Positions 43,868-56,539 of a stretch of DNA of 64,000 nt are shown in pieces. The stretch is taken from the NCBI GenBank assembly GCA_036874045.1, contig CM072336.1, positions 17,727,001 through 17,791,000 on the forward strand, given 5' to 3'. The position numbers were made by a program, and so were the translations under genes. The first letter of the stretch is position 1; every line of letters begins with the position of its first letter. Under the pieces are notes generated by a model. It searched no databases. It was not told the DNA's origin and saw only the letters and a program-made list of their open reading frames with translations. The DNA comes from Cymodocea nodosa. Its lineage: Eukaryota; Streptophyta; Magnoliopsida; Alismatales; Cymodoceaceae.

Positions 43868-46800
43868 TCACAAGCCTCTTTGTCTTCGAAAAATACTGAT
43901 CAAAGTGTTTGAAATTTGCTTTGCAATTTCTGTACTTACTCTGTTTATCTGATCAATTACTACTTGATCTAAATCATTTTGTGAAACTTGTGATGGTTGC
44001 TATAAAAATTCAGTATGGATGTTTGTATTTATACCTGTATTTGTATCTATTTGTATACTTGTATTTATATTTGTATGTATACCTGTATTGATATTTGTAT
44101 GTTGCTGTTGTGCTGAAAATTGTGTTGATTGTTGCTGTTGTTGTTGTGACTATGTTTGCCTATCTTGTTGTTGTTGTCGGACTACAGGTGTATCTACTTC
44201 ATGGTATTTTTGGAGTTCCTTTGTAGAGAAAGATCTTGACTTTAATCTTTTCTATGGCCAAGGTGTAATATCTGTTTGACTTGCTACAATTCTCAAAATC
44301 GTATAACCATAAAATAATTTACTCTGCAAATGTAAGATATGAGAAACAAAAATATCATACCAGTTCACCTATAAATGGTTAATTAATACGTACGTAGCAT
44401 AAAGACAACATCTACCAACTTCTGCACCATGACCAAACCTTTGAAACAATGAAGCATGCAGTATTTTTGCAATAAAACGTGCTTGGCCATTTAAATCATT
44501 TAGTAATCTCATTGGTTTGTTGGCAGTTGGATCTTTGGCTAAACTTTGAATGTCTCATCCCAATTGATAAACTTGTTTTCTTTTTGATAAGTTAACTCCT
44601 TCATTTTTTAGACCAAGTACTTGATAAAGTAAATCTAAAGTTAAATATATGTCATTTTCTTATATATTGGAAACAGGAATACCTTCTTCCATTGTTAAGT
44701 TTGAGTAAAAACAACTGATAAGTTTGGGTATAACAAGATGGCCTGGCTGTTGTGGAAGTAGAGTCAACAAGCCTTGAAATTCAAACATTTCTCATATATG
44801 TGTCATCCCTTCAAACTTAACTGGTCTTGAGTATAAAACTGTAAAAGTTCTATATATTTGAAATTTTTCATAACAGGAACTACTTCTAAACCATAATAAT
44901 GTATTTTCATATAAACTTTATTCAGGATTAGGTATTTTCCTGTAATCATGTTTTGATCTAGACTGGTTTCAATATTATTAGTAGTATCTATATTTTCAGA
45001 GCTTTCAAAACTGGTGGAATTTCTATCAAAGCTGGTATAAATGTCTGAAATATCTGTTATTGTCGTATCAATAATCTACTGAAATTCTTCTGTTTGTACT
45101 TCTTGAGACATATGAGTAGCAACAATCTGTATATCAATCTGTCTATCAGCAACATTTATATCTACGATTGATCTATACAACAACTGTCTCTGTAGGAAAG
45201 AATGTTCTATAATAGATTCATTCTGTATTTCTGAAATTTCTATACTTGAAACATTGGTAGTGTGATATTCAATCTGTAACTGTGTATGTTGTTGATTATA
45301 TACATTTATTAACATGTATATTATATACTGTAACAAACATAACCATATGTATAAACTGTAGTATAAGCAACTATATCAAAAATCAAAAGTTTCTATCTGA
45401 GATATAGTTAGAGGAAGAATATCTGTACATTCCTCTTTAGATGAAATATCTTCAACATTCATAGACCCAATGTCTATATCATCAAAAATATCATCAAAAT
45501 TGATATCATCTATATATGTATCATCAAAATTTCCTACATGTTCTCTTTCTGTAGGAAAATAATGTGTTCTTGCAGCATGATGTGAAAAACTATCCATTGT
45601 ATTAAAAGATGCATTATGCACTAATGTGACACAATACCTTAGAGTGTATGCATGTAATCCAATATTTGCCACATCTGTTGGGATTCCTGACACAAATGTC
45701 TGTCCAGCTTTGTTAGGTATTTAATTTTGAAGATGTATGCTTTATTAACGTATTTAAATAAGTTTACATAATATTCTCTAAGTATATTTCTCTAAGTATA
45801 ATAGTTAACAGATTATCGGAAAGTTTCATTTTTATGTCGGATAAATTAAAGATTTCCGAAGAACTAGATTTGCAATAGTTAAACTTTTGGATAGTTAACA
45901 TTTCATTTTTGTCGAATACTTTATGTTAAAAACTCGTATAGTTAAGTTATCCGCACGTGTGTTTTTAATGTTTTAAGTTGTCATGTGTTTTCTATGTGTG
46001 TTCGGTAATGAAAAATTGAATAGTTAGATAACTGTTCGAGTTTTTATACGCATGGATAGATAACTGTTCGAGTTTTATAAAAGGACTAACGAACAAATAA
46101 GTTTCCTTGTTTAGTCACGTGTTTTGCAAGTGCAAGAACTCGAAGAGTTAAAGGATAAGTGTTCGAGTTTTGACAGGAGTTAAAGGATAAATGTTCGACT
46201 AAATCGAGGACTTAGAAAATATTCTACAAGACTCCAGGAAGATAAAATTTCGGTGAATCTACAAGTGGAGATCGTAGAAACTCAGATTGTTAGTGAAGAA
46301 AGTGGAAATTTAAATAGAAAGTAATTTGGATTAAAGAGAAAATTAGTACGTGGATTATGGATTATGGATTGTGGATCAAGTGGATGAACATGCTGAACGT
46401 GAAAGACAACAGAGTTCGACTACAAATAGAGAGTACGAGCTACATTACAACAGAGGATCCCAATCTCAAAAACCAAGTCTGAATATTCAATTTGGATCCC
46501 TAACTGAAAAGTTAAGTTTGAATATTCATATTTTGAAAAGTTCTCCAACATCAGAAGAAGTTCGAAATTCCAAGCAATTTTAGAAAAGGAGCTGCAAACG
46601 CAAGAAGTCTAGAAATTTAGCAACTTGAGAAGAAGAGATACAGAAGCTGAGCAAAGAGAAAGAAAAGAGCTGTGTGCATAAAGATTAGGTTTTATACAAT
46701 TCAAAATTAGTTTTGAAAAAGAGCTTTGTTTTCCTATTTGAATTGTATATCAAAAATTACTGTATCAAAACTGTCAAGAAGGGAATTGAGCTAAAAAGAT

Positions 46801-47689
46801 ATTGTAAATTCTGTCTTGAAATAAAAGAATAGAATTTCATTTACGAGTGTTTTGTGCTCTTGTTTTATCTGCTAGTTTAATTACTAAAGACACAATTCAC
46901 CCCCCCTCTTGTGATACAGATGATCCTACAAGCTTCTACAATGGAACATAATTTTCCATTTTTCAATGATTATTCTTTTTGCTACATTATTCCTTCTACA
47001 CCTATAGTTAGTCCAAAATATTCTAATGTCTTTTTCTTTTTCCGACTATATGTCTGTAGTGTTTCTAGTTGTTCAGGAGGTTCTAAAATTTTCTTAATTT
47101 CTCCTGTTAAAGGCACTTATGGTCGTGATGGTCCTTCACCATGATGCCTAGGTGGTAATAATGGAATATAGAGTTTTAAGCTCTCAAACTCTACCATTTT
47201 TAGTTGATAAACTTTTTGTCCTTCACTTCGAAGACCCATTTTCCTAATGGCAGTTTTCTGTTCATCTATATACTGTTGAATGTCATCTAAAACAGCCGAG
47301 GGAAAATAATGTTGGGAATACAAAGATTCTAATTTCCTGTTTGCATTTTCTATCATTGGTCCCCATTTCTTTCCATAGTAAGTGATAGATTGTACCGATT
47401 TTTTATGTATATGTCTAGAACTTGTAACAATCGCATGATTAGGTTGTAAAGTTCGTTTCCATTGTTGTAAAGCGGAAAGTTCAGTCTATTTTAGTCTAAA
47501 CTGTGTTTCAGCATAATTGTGAATAAACTTTCAATAGAAATTTTTCTCATCTTGAACAGCTTTTCTAATTTTATGCAGTATTTCATTTGTAAAAGTGTAC
47601 CTTGAGTAGATGTTGTTGATTTCACTTTGCATTTTCTAAAGTTCCAGCTCTCTTTTCTGCACTTTTGTCATTCTACCATGTCCTAACAT
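43868..47689 (-). pseudogene. Large aORF of C4, interrupted by solo LTR S2
   Basis: From ATG 47689 (MLGHGRMTKVQKRELEL) to the stop at 43868; about 2600 bp once S2 and its duplication are removed, similar to the C5 copy. Order: basic start, helical region (INNIYSRYTFTNEILHKIRK), LKLYIPLLPPRHHGEGPS, an Asp-rich stretch (NFDDTYIDDINFDDIFDDID, 45535-45460), then the plant-transposon-type domain in several frames around 44900-44300, and a Gln-rich/repeat tail. Many stops and frame changes. It occupies the envelope-like position of Sireviruses, but I see no signal peptide or convincing membrane anchor. Confidence 0.75.
45711..46930 (+). mobile_element. Solo LTR S2 (LTR-X family) with perfect target duplication
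   Basis: TGTTAGGTATTTAATT to GATGATCCTACA, 1220 bp, opposite in orientation to the surrounding elements. AGCTT flanks it at 45706-45710 and 46931-46935. The C5 aORF at 58370-58385 has the uninterrupted sequence (TCCAGCTTCTGCAATGG), which proves the insertion. No internal region remains, so the LTRs recombined. It contains CGAACTG/CGAAGAG-type palindrome arms at 45800-46200. Confidence 0.93.
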
Positions 47690-48064
47690 TGTCGATTAAT
47701 CTTTGTTGTGCACTATAGAACTTAGTGGAAGTAACGATTGTGAAACTAGGGTTTTACCAAGGTAGAAACATGAAAGGTTGTCAGTAAAACATTTATAACT
47801 CTTTGAGTTTATAAACGGATTCAATCATTGAAATCATAAATATAAGATCCGTTACTGATAAATAACTCGAGTGCTTACAATAACTATATGAGTTTTACAA
47901 CCGATAAAAGAAGAATTCTTAGCATAACTATTCATGTAAAGAAAATAACTTCTGGCTAAGTGAAAAGTGAGAAAACTCGAAGACTTATGATAACTATTCG
48001 AGTTTTGTGAGAAGTAAAGCACATAACTATATGACAAACGATAATAGTTATTTTCAGAGATTAA
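47690..48064 (-). other. Noncoding DNA upstream of C4 aORF (left of T1)
   Basis: Matches 59143-59460 of C5, including ACTCGAAGACTTATGATAAC and the CGAGTTTT phrases. It continues at 53340 after the T1 insertion. No gene. Confidence 0.7.
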
Positions 48065-48433
48065 TGTTGTGCGGAAAGATCAAACAAACGTGGAGCATCT
48101 AGGGGTGGCATGGACAAGAGATCTGCGTGGAAGAGAGGATTACGAGTGGAGAATTCGAAGAACAACAAATTTACGTGGTTCCCCAACATGGGTACGTCCA
48201 CAGGTGATCAATCTATCGTGATTCCTTGTTGTATGATTGCTGGTACAAAGAAGGGGGAGAACGAAATCAAGGGATGGTTTGGCATGGCATCCCTTGGACG
48301 TGGATGACCCCTTACATATATAGGGTCAACGGTTGGTGATACACAAAAGACAAGTTTGCCCCTATACAAATTATCAAAGAAATGCAACCATATACAAAGA
48401 CACATACATATACTTGATGGAAGACACGCATCA
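48065..48433 (-). repeat. 3' LTR of T1
   Basis: 369 bp; adjoins the PPT on its right. A TATATAT motif lies near 48316-48322 on the minus strand. Confidence 0.9.
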
Positions 48434-48503
48434 CAAATCTCCACCTTGTCTTTCATCAATCTTCACCACGAACAGGTGATGGATCACCAAGACCCAACTT
48501 GGG

Positions 48504-51500
48504 TCAACAGTAGCAATAGACGTTGAGTAAGTCCAAGCAATGCTTGAACTTGCTTTCAACAACGCCCTTTGTAAACATATCAGCCGGATTGTCCTTTGTG
48601 TTGACCTTCATAATCTTTATCTTGTCTTCATTCCTAAGGAAGTGATACTTAACATCAATATGTTTAGTTCTATCATGAAAGACATTATCTTTGGAGAGAC
48701 AAATAGCACTAAGACTATCATAGAAGATATCAGCTTTATCAATGCGCCAACCAAAGTCTCCAAGTAAGCCTTTCAACCAAATCCCTTCCTTTGAAGCTTC
48801 TATCATAGCCACATATTTAGCCTTAGTTGTGGACAGAGATACTGTAGGCTGAAGAGTTGATTTCCAACTCATAATAGAACCTGCAAATATAAAGACATAA
48901 CCAGATAATGATCTCCTTCTATCAACATCACCTACATAGTCTAAGTCTGTATAACCAGCCATAGTACAACCCTGATCTGCTGCATACATCAAGCTAACAC
49001 TAGAGTTCCTTTCAAATATCTGAATATCCTTTTAACTACTTTCCAATGTTCCCTGCCTGGATTGGACATGAACCTACTAATAACACTCAAAGGATATGAC
49101 AGATCAGGCCTAGTGCATACCATAGCATACATAAGACTTCCAACTGCCTGTGCATAAGGAACTCGTTGCATATCAAACTTTTCAGAATAAGTTTGTGGAC
49201 ACATCGCAAATGACAATTTGACATTTCGGTCATAAGGCATGATAATGGCTTTGCATGAAGCCATACCAAATCTGTTAAAGATCTTCTCAATATACTTCTG
49301 TTGATTCAAAAATAGCTTACCAGAATTTCTTTCACGCCTAATCTCCATTCCAAGAATTCTGCCAGCTGGACCAAGATCCTTCATATCAAATTCTGATTTT
49401 AATGTGTCCTTCAGCTCTTGTATCACTTCGATATTCTTTGCAGCTATAAGAATATCATCAACATACAATAACAAATAAACATGTGTACTCTTATCAAGAG
49501 TTTTAACATATACACATGAATCATAGTTGTTGTGTTTAAAACCAACTTTAACTATAAAGGCATCAAACCTTTTGTACCGTTGTCGTGGTGACTATTTAAG
49601 TCCATACAAGGACTTATTTAATTTGCACACCCAATCAGATTTACCTTTCACCACAAACCCTGTTGGTTGTTCTATCCAAATATTTTCTTCCAACTCACCA
49701 TGCAAGAAGGCCGTCTTTACATCTAGTTGTTCCAATTCTAAATTCTGTGTTGCAGCAATGGATAACAAAATTCTAATAGATGTATGACGTACAATAGGAG
49801 CAAATAACTCATTGAAGTCAACTCCTTCTCACTGGGCATAACCTTTGGTGACTAATCTTGCCTTGTGCTGCACACCTATGTTGCCTTGAGTCCCAATCTT
49901 CTTCTTATAGACCCATTTGCAACCAACAATATTTGTGTTCTTCGGACGTTTCACTAGTTCCCAAGTCTTGTTCTTATGGAGAGATTGGAGTTCCTCCTCC
50001 ATAGCATACATCCAAAGACTAGCTTCTGAATCTTTCATTGCAGCTTCATATGTAGGTGGATCAACAGAATCCTCCACCTCAACTGCTACTTGTAAGGCAA
50101 AAGCAACTAAACTATTGTAGCCATATCTAATCGGAGGTCTAACGTCTCTTCTAGGACGATCTTTGCCAATGGTTCTTGGTCGTGGTTGCTCTACCTCTTC
50201 CTCCTCAACTTCATTTTCCTGAGTTTTAGAAGAGATTTCTCTAATTTCAACTTGATCAGTGATAGGCGGCTATTGTGCGTCATCTATCTCCATCTATTCA
50301 AGAAGGGTGTGCTCAATTTCTAGTGTTTCACCTACTAGTTTATCTGTTGCCTGCAAAAGAGAATTCTCATCAAAAGTAGCATCACGGCTATATATTACTT
50401 TGTGAGATTCAATATCATATATCTTGTATCCCTTTACACCAACACCATAGCCCACAAATATGCCTTTCTTGGTACGTGATTCCAGCTTGCCATTGTTTAC
50501 ATGATAGTAAGCTGGACACCCAAAAATTCTAAGCTTTAAATAACTAGCAGATCTTTTCAACCATACCTCAAGAGGTATCTTCCCATCTAAGGCACTAGAA
50601 GGGGACTTGTTTATCAGATAGGAAGCTGTGTTAATAGCCTCTACCCAAAACTTCTTACTCAAACCTACATGAGACAGCATACAACGTGCCTTTTCTAGGA
50701 GTGTTCTGTTCAATCTTTCAGCCACTCCATTTTGCTGAGGGGTATACTTGACAGTGTTATGCCGTGTAATGTCTTCATCTTTACAAAAGTTATCAAATTC
50801 TTGAGAACAAAACTTAAGACCATTATCAGTTCTAAGATATTTTACCTTTCTGTCTGTTTGGTTTTCTACCTGCTTCTTCCAATGCTTGAAGCAAGAAAAA
50901 GCTTCACTTTTGTGTGTCAAAAAGAAAACCCAGTTCATCCTTGAATGACAGTCAATGATAGAAAGAAAATATCTAGAACTTGCAATAGAAGGCTGACGTG
51001 AAGGCCCCCAACAATCAGCATGAATATAATCAAGAACTCCCTTGGAGCTATGCTGACTACGTGCAAATGACACTCTTTTCTGTTTGCCAAAGACAGAATG
51101 CTTGCACATGTCAATACAAGCAACCTTGTGCCCATCAAACTTGCCCAGACTACTCAGTTTCTGCATTCCTTTTTGCCCCAAATGACCCATCCTTGAGTGC
51201 CACATGACAGAAAAATCCTGTTGACCAGATATAGCTGATGTAGTTGCGCCAACAATTGGAGTGCTTTGCAAAATGTATAAGGGACCAGATTTGGTTCCCT
51301 TCATAACAACTAACGAGCCTTTCAGTATGCTGATCTTCCCCTCACCACCTGTATATCTATAACCCTTAGCATCAAGGGCCATCAGTGAGATCAAACTTTT
51401 TCCAAGCTTTGGGACGTGCCAAACGTCCTCCAGAATTCTAACTATACCATCATGCAGTTTAAATTTTATAGTATCCACACCAACTCTAGAACGCACATCA

Positions 51501-52403
51501 TCATTGGCCAAAGTCACTTGACCACCCTCCACCTGCTCGTAGGTGTCAAAATACTCCCTAGTAGGAGTCATATGATGTGAAGCTCCTGAGTCCATAATCC
51601 ACTAATCATTAGAATAGGCACTGCAACAAACTGTAAGAGAAAAGTCATCACCTGACACAGAACTGGTTTCTGCCCCAGCAGCCTTTCCTTTGTTCATAAG
51701 CTTGGGACAATGTGATTTCCAGTGTCTTTTCTCCTTACAGTAATGGCAAGTATCCCTAGAGTACTTGCCCTTCGACTTGCTTCTACTTCTATTCTTCCCT
51801 CCACCTTGTCTCTAGCTTCTTCCCCTGTTCTCTTGGTGCTAAGCTGAGAGGCCAACACCACTTACCTCGTTTCTACCATGCACCATGTGCTTAATCTCCT
51901 TGGAATGAAGGCTGGACCTCACTTCTTCCAGTGTAATTGAATCTCTTCCAACTACACAAGACTGAACAAAGTTTTCATAACTCAATGGGAGTGAACAAAG
52001 CAAGATAAGAGCTGCATCTTCATCTTCTATGATTACTCCAATATTCTTGAGTTCCATCAGAATAGCATTTAGCTGATCTAAATGCTGCTTAAGAGGTACA
52101 CCTTCTATCATCTTTAAAGAGAACAATCTCTACTTTAAGAACAATTTATTTGTTAAAGACTTAGTCATATACAATGACTCAAGTTTCTGCCAAAGACCTA
52201 ACGAGGTAGACTCATCAACAACTTCTATTATAACTTCATTAGATAAACACAACAAGATGGTGGAGTGAGCTTTCTCCTCCTGCAATTCAAACTCTGGCGA
52301 ATTTCTGTTCAAAGTAGTTTCCTTATTTAAAGGAGCCCAAATACCTTATTGCTTTAGAAGTGCTTTCATCAAACTTTTCTATCTTCAACCCCGAAGTATT
52401 CAT
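48504..52403 (-). pseudogene. Tork-like copia gag-pol of T1
   Basis: From ATG 52403 (MNTSGLKIEKFD). Gag has a small deletion after KFD, then GLWQKLESLYMTKSLTNKLF, and a knuckle CHYCKEKRHWKSHC (Arg for the usual Gly) near 51740. Protease WIMDSGASHHMT near 51600. Integrase finger MWHSRMGHLGQKG with CKHSVFGKQ, core YIHADCWGPS, RTDNGLKF and QQNGVAERLNRTLLEKAR in a 433-codon open stretch (51595-50294). RT: QLDVKTAFLHGELEENIW, LLYVDDILIAAKN (49475-49437); RNase H from YAADQGCTMAGYTDLDYVG to a stop at 48504. Broken by stops near 49830, 50290 and 51600 and a frameshift near 49005. Confidence 0.93.
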
Positions 52404-52954
52404 GTTTTCAAAACAACAAACAACCAGCAATACACACGAAATATAATGTGATTTCAACAAACACAATTCTGTGGCAAGGTACACAATAGCAAGCAATATC
52501 TCAACAACAATATGCTACTAAAACTACTGATTTCAACGAAATGCAATCAGCCACAAGCCAAGCACACTACTTATCACAAAACAGTAGCAAATACTCGCAC
52601 AAACCAAGCACAAAACCACAATCACAAAATGCCCAAAATTTGACAATCAAAGAGTCACTCGTCTAGAAAACTATTGTGCCCTAGCCAAACGCCTCCTACT
52701 GTATCTTTCTGAATACGAAACTTCTGACCACGAAATTTTAAAGGATGGAATTTCAGGAAGCTTACTACACATCCTCAAAATTTGAGATGCAACGGAGCAC
52801 GGACGAGGAAGGCGCACGACTTGGCGTCGGAGTGTGCAGACTGGCATCGGCGACGATGGTAGTTACAACAATGAAGAGATCCCTTGTGGAAATGGCTTGA
52901 ACCTTGATGAAACTCTTCGAAACTTCAGATGCAAACCTGGAGATGTCCAACCTC

Positions 52955-52966
52955 GCTCTGATACCA
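52955..52966 (-). other. Primer-binding site of T1 (initiator tRNA-Met)
   Basis: Perfect TGGTATCAGAGC on the minus strand, two bases from the LTR. Confidence 0.9.
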
Positions 52967-52968
52967 GT

Positions 52969-53339
52969 TGTTGTGCGGAAAGATCAAACAAACGTGGAGC
53001 ATCTAGGGGTGGCGTGGAGAAGAGATCTACGTGGAAGAGAGGATTGCGAGTGGAGAATTCGAAGAACAACAAATTTACGTGGTTCCCCAACACGGGTACG
53101 TCCACGGGTGATCAATCTATCGTGATTCATTGCTGTATGGTTGCTGGTACAAAGAAGGGGGAGAATGAAATCAAGGGATGGTTTGGCATGGCATCCCTTG
53201 GACGTGGATGACCCCTTACATATATAGGGGCAACGGTTGGTGATACACAAAAGATAAGTTTGCCCCTGTACAAATTATCAAGGAAATACAACCATATACA
53301 AAGACACATACATATACTTGATGGAAGACACACGCATCA
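52969..53339 (-). repeat. 5' LTR of T1
   Basis: 371 bp, pair of 48065-48433. Open frames across it in several phases are incidental to its relatively high GC and have no family resemblance. Confidence 0.9.
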
Positions 53340-54219
53340 TAAATAGGTCTTTTAGAAAAATATAATAATATTAAGTTAACTGTTCGAGTTTCTCGAATGG
53401 ATAGGTGTGAAAGTCGAAGAGTTAAACATAACTGTTCGAGTTTCAACTGAGACATAATAAAGCAATGAAATTCAACATGTGCATAATTCTAACTTAAGGT
53501 GTTCAGATATTTTCGGATACTTATAAACCTAACTATCCAATGCTCAAATGCATTTCAGAGAGTTACCAAATAACTTATCGAACATTCACTTAAGATTTTA
53601 GGCTTCGACATGTGTACTTCAAGAAATAATAAAATATTCTATTGATTGTTTAAAACATAACTATGCGATATACAATATAGTCTTCCGAAATCATAGAAAA
53701 TTTGGATACTTATGAATTAAAAAGCTTGTATTTTATCGATAGTTCAGAAATGTACCTTATTAATGTTAATTTCCTGAAATTATGCAGATTCTTTCATGAA
53801 AACATATAATAGTTCATAAGAGTTGAATTATTATATGAGAAATTGCTCCCCCTACATAAATGTAGTGTAAAGAATCTTTGCCTTACTTAAACTGGGTTGT
53901 CAAGCCCTAAATAGTTTTGGCTTTAAAAGGTCAAATAGCTTACTTAAAAAGGATGCTAAGCCTTAAATAGATTTGAGTCTCTCTATTTTTTTTTTTTTTT
54001 TAAATATGAATTAAGTACAGAAATAAGTAGTAGATTTAACAATTTAAACTTTCTGGCTTTTATCTTATTCAGTTTACAAAAGATAATTCATAGAGATATA
54101 CCTTCAGGAGCTTAAGAGAATTCAATAATGAGTACACGAACTTAAGACAATAAATATTATACATTATGTGTAAAGAGTAGATAATAACAAGAAAAATTAA
54201 CAAAGATTATATGCACAGA
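53340..54219 (-). other. Noncoding DNA of C4 between gag and aORF (right of T1)
   Basis: Collinear with 59455-60430 of C5: palindrome field (53380-53600), TTGCTCCCCCTACATAAATG near 53840 (purine tract on the minus strand), AAGCCTTAAATAGATTTGAG, T-run near 53985. In C5 this DNA follows RNase H; here gag joins it directly at about 54220. Confidence 0.75.
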
Positions 54220-55027
54220 TTATATGCACTTGTAGCATATGATTTTGTCTTTCGTGAATGACTTCGTCTCCATATCTCCAGATGTCTTTGCTAACCTGAA
54301 GTTCCTGCGTTTCTTCAACATATTTATAAATTTTCTGGTCAACAATAGTAAATCATCGTTAGAATCACTAGTGACTTTTGAGACTTTATCAACCTCAAAA
54401 GCTAGATCCCTTCTAGGATTTTTCCCTTTTGGATCTAAATGTTGTACTTCATAGGTTGATAGATTTCCAATGAGATCATCGAGAGTATATGTATTTAAAT
54501 CTTTGGACTCTTCAATAGACGTTGTCTTTTGAGCCCAAATTTTAGTTAAAGATCTAAGGATCTTTCTTACCAAGTCTTTTTCCTCGAATTTCTTGCCTAA
54601 AGATTTTAATGAATTTACAATATCAAGAAAATGGGAAAACATGTCAGAGATACATTCGTTTTCGTGTATTTTAAAAAGCTCATATTTATGTACTAACATA
54701 TTAATCTTAGATTCCTTGACCTGGTTAGTACCTTCATTGGCAACCTCTAATGCATGCCATATCTCATATGCAATTTGATATGCAGAAACTTTATTAAATT
54801 GATCATGAGATAAAGCACAAAACAAGATGTTTAAACCTTTAGCATTCAGTGTCATTCGCTCCTTTTCATCAAAAGTTCAAGTATCATATGGAGTCGTAAC
54901 TAACACTATAGGATTGCTAATTATGTGCCATAGTTTGAAATCGATTGACTGAAAGAATACTTTCATCCTATATTTCCAATAGCCATAATTGCTACCTTCG
55001 AACATAGGAGGACGATTAGTGGTCTGT
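54220..55027 (-). pseudogene. Gag of C4, joined to 3' noncoding DNA without pol
   Basis: Reads left from the C5 LTR at 55028: NRPPMFEGSNYGYWKYRMKV, FKLWHIISNPIVLVTTPYDT, a stop at about 54875, then 211 open codons including TLNAKGLNILFCALSHDQF, AYEIWHALEVANEGTNQVKE (UBN2-type capsid) and YTLDDLIGNLSTYEVQHLDP, ending in the first half of a zinc knuckle (IICYKCI). The frame ends where 3' noncoding DNA begins. So the knuckle is cut in half, and protease, integrase, RT and RNase H are missing. Confidence 0.85.
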
Positions 55028-56215
55028 TGTAGGATTGTTTGTATCACAAGAGGGGGGGGGTGAATTGTGTCTTTAGTAATTAAACTAGCAGATAAAACAA
55101 GAGCATAAAACACTCGTAAATGAAATTCTATTCTTTTATTTCAAGACAGAATTTACAATATCTTTTTAGCTCAATTCCCTTCTTGACGGTTTTGATACAG
55201 TAATTTTTGATATACAATTCAAATAGGAAAACAAAGCTCTTTTTCAAAACTAATTTTGAATTGTATAAAACCTGATCTTTATGCACACAGCTCTTTTCTT
55301 TCTCTTTGCTTAGCTTCTGTATCTCTTTTTCTCTAGTTGTCGAATTTCCAGACTTCTTACGTTTGCAGCTTATTTTCTAAAATTGCTTGGGATTTCAAAC
55401 TTCTTCTGATGTTGGAGAACTTTTTAGAATATGAATATTCAAACTTAACTTTTTAGTTAGGGATCCCAATCTCAAGAACCAAGTCTGAATATTCAAACTT
55501 AACTTTTTAGTAGTCAAACTCTGTTGTCTTTCACATTCAATATGTTCATCCACTTGATCCACAATCCATAATCCACGTACTAATTTTCTCTTTAATCCAA
55601 ATTACTTTCTATTTAAATTTCCACTTACTTCACTAACATTTTGAGTTTCCACGATCTCCACTCATAGATACATTGAAACTTTATCTTCCTGGAGTCTTGT
55701 AGAATATCTTCTAAGTCTTCGATTTAGTCGAACATTTGTCCTTTAAGTCTTGTAAAAACTAGAACATTTATCCTTTAACTCTTCGAGTTTTTGCACTTGC
55801 AAAACACGTGACTAAACAAAGAAACTTTTCTGTTCGTTAGTCTTTTTATAAAACTCAAACAATTATCTATCCATGCGTATAAAAACTCGAATAGTTATCT
55901 AACTATTCAATTTTTCATTACCGAACGCACATGGAAAACATGTGACAACTTAAAACATTAAAAACACACGTGCAAATAACTTAACTATATGAGTTTTTAA
56001 CATAAAGTATTCGACAAAAATGAAACATTAACTATCCGAAAGTTTAACTATTGCAAATCTAGCTCTTTGGAAATCTTTAATTTATCCGACATAAAAATGA
56101 AACTTTTCGATAATCTGTTAACTATTATACCTAGAGAAATATACTTAGAGAAGATTATGTAGACTTATTTAAATACGTTAATAAAGCATATATCATCAAA
56201 ATTAAATACCTAACA
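55028..56215 (-). repeat. 3' LTR of C5 (LTR-X family)
   Basis: TGTAGGATTGTTTG to AATACCTAACA on the + text, 1188 bp, inserted in C4 gag (left flank TCTGT). Followed by the reversed PPT at 56216. Confidence 0.88.
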
Positions 56216-56539
56216 ATCTCCCCCTTTTTGATGATGTCAAAACCTAATAAGTCATAATTTATATCTCCCCCTTTTTGGCATTATAAAAAAGTGAACAAAC
56301 TATGTTCTCCCCCTTTAGGAAGGTAAGCAAGTTAAATGTAAGGAAGGAAATCTTACTAAGTATATATTAATCAAAACGATAGTTTCAAACATTAATAGGA
56401 TTTATGGATTAAGCATAAACTGTTTAATATCATAAATTGTGAAAAATAATCACGTAACATTAAAATCAATAAACAATTTACATAATATTTTTGGTTACAA
56501 ATTAAAAAAAATAAATCATGTAATACATAATTTGTATAA
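56216..56539 (-). other. PPT and 3' untranslated DNA of C5
   Basis: Three purine tracts on the minus strand (AAAAAGGGGGAGA at 56216-56230 and 56264-56275, and CTAAAGGGGGAGAAC near 56306-56320). Multiple PPT-like tracts are typical of Sireviruses. No gene. Confidence 0.75.

Larger units (their letters stand above)
48065..53339 (-). mobile_element. Tork-like copia T1 with both LTRs
   Basis: LTRs 48065-48433 and 52969-53339 start TGTTGTGCGGAAAG and end CGCATCA. They differ by about 15 substitutions and one 2-bp indel by eye. PBS on the minus strand (TGGTATCAGAGC) at 52966-52955 and a purine tract (GGTGGAGATTTG) at 48445-48434. It sits in the spacer upstream of the C4 aORF; the C4 sequence resumes on each side. 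Flanking pentamers ATTAA and TAAAT do not form a clean duplication. Confidence 0.92.

Noticed and set aside
44019..44279. Cysteine- and hydrophobic-rich + strand frame (also 34709-35113 and 56691-56939)
   Set aside because: It is the exact antisense of the Gln-rich and repeat tail of the aORF, so the unusual composition is a mirror effect.
52834..53211. 125-codon + strand frame over the T1 LTR
   Set aside because: LTR and PBS sequence with no family resemblance; several overlapping frames are open there because of base composition.
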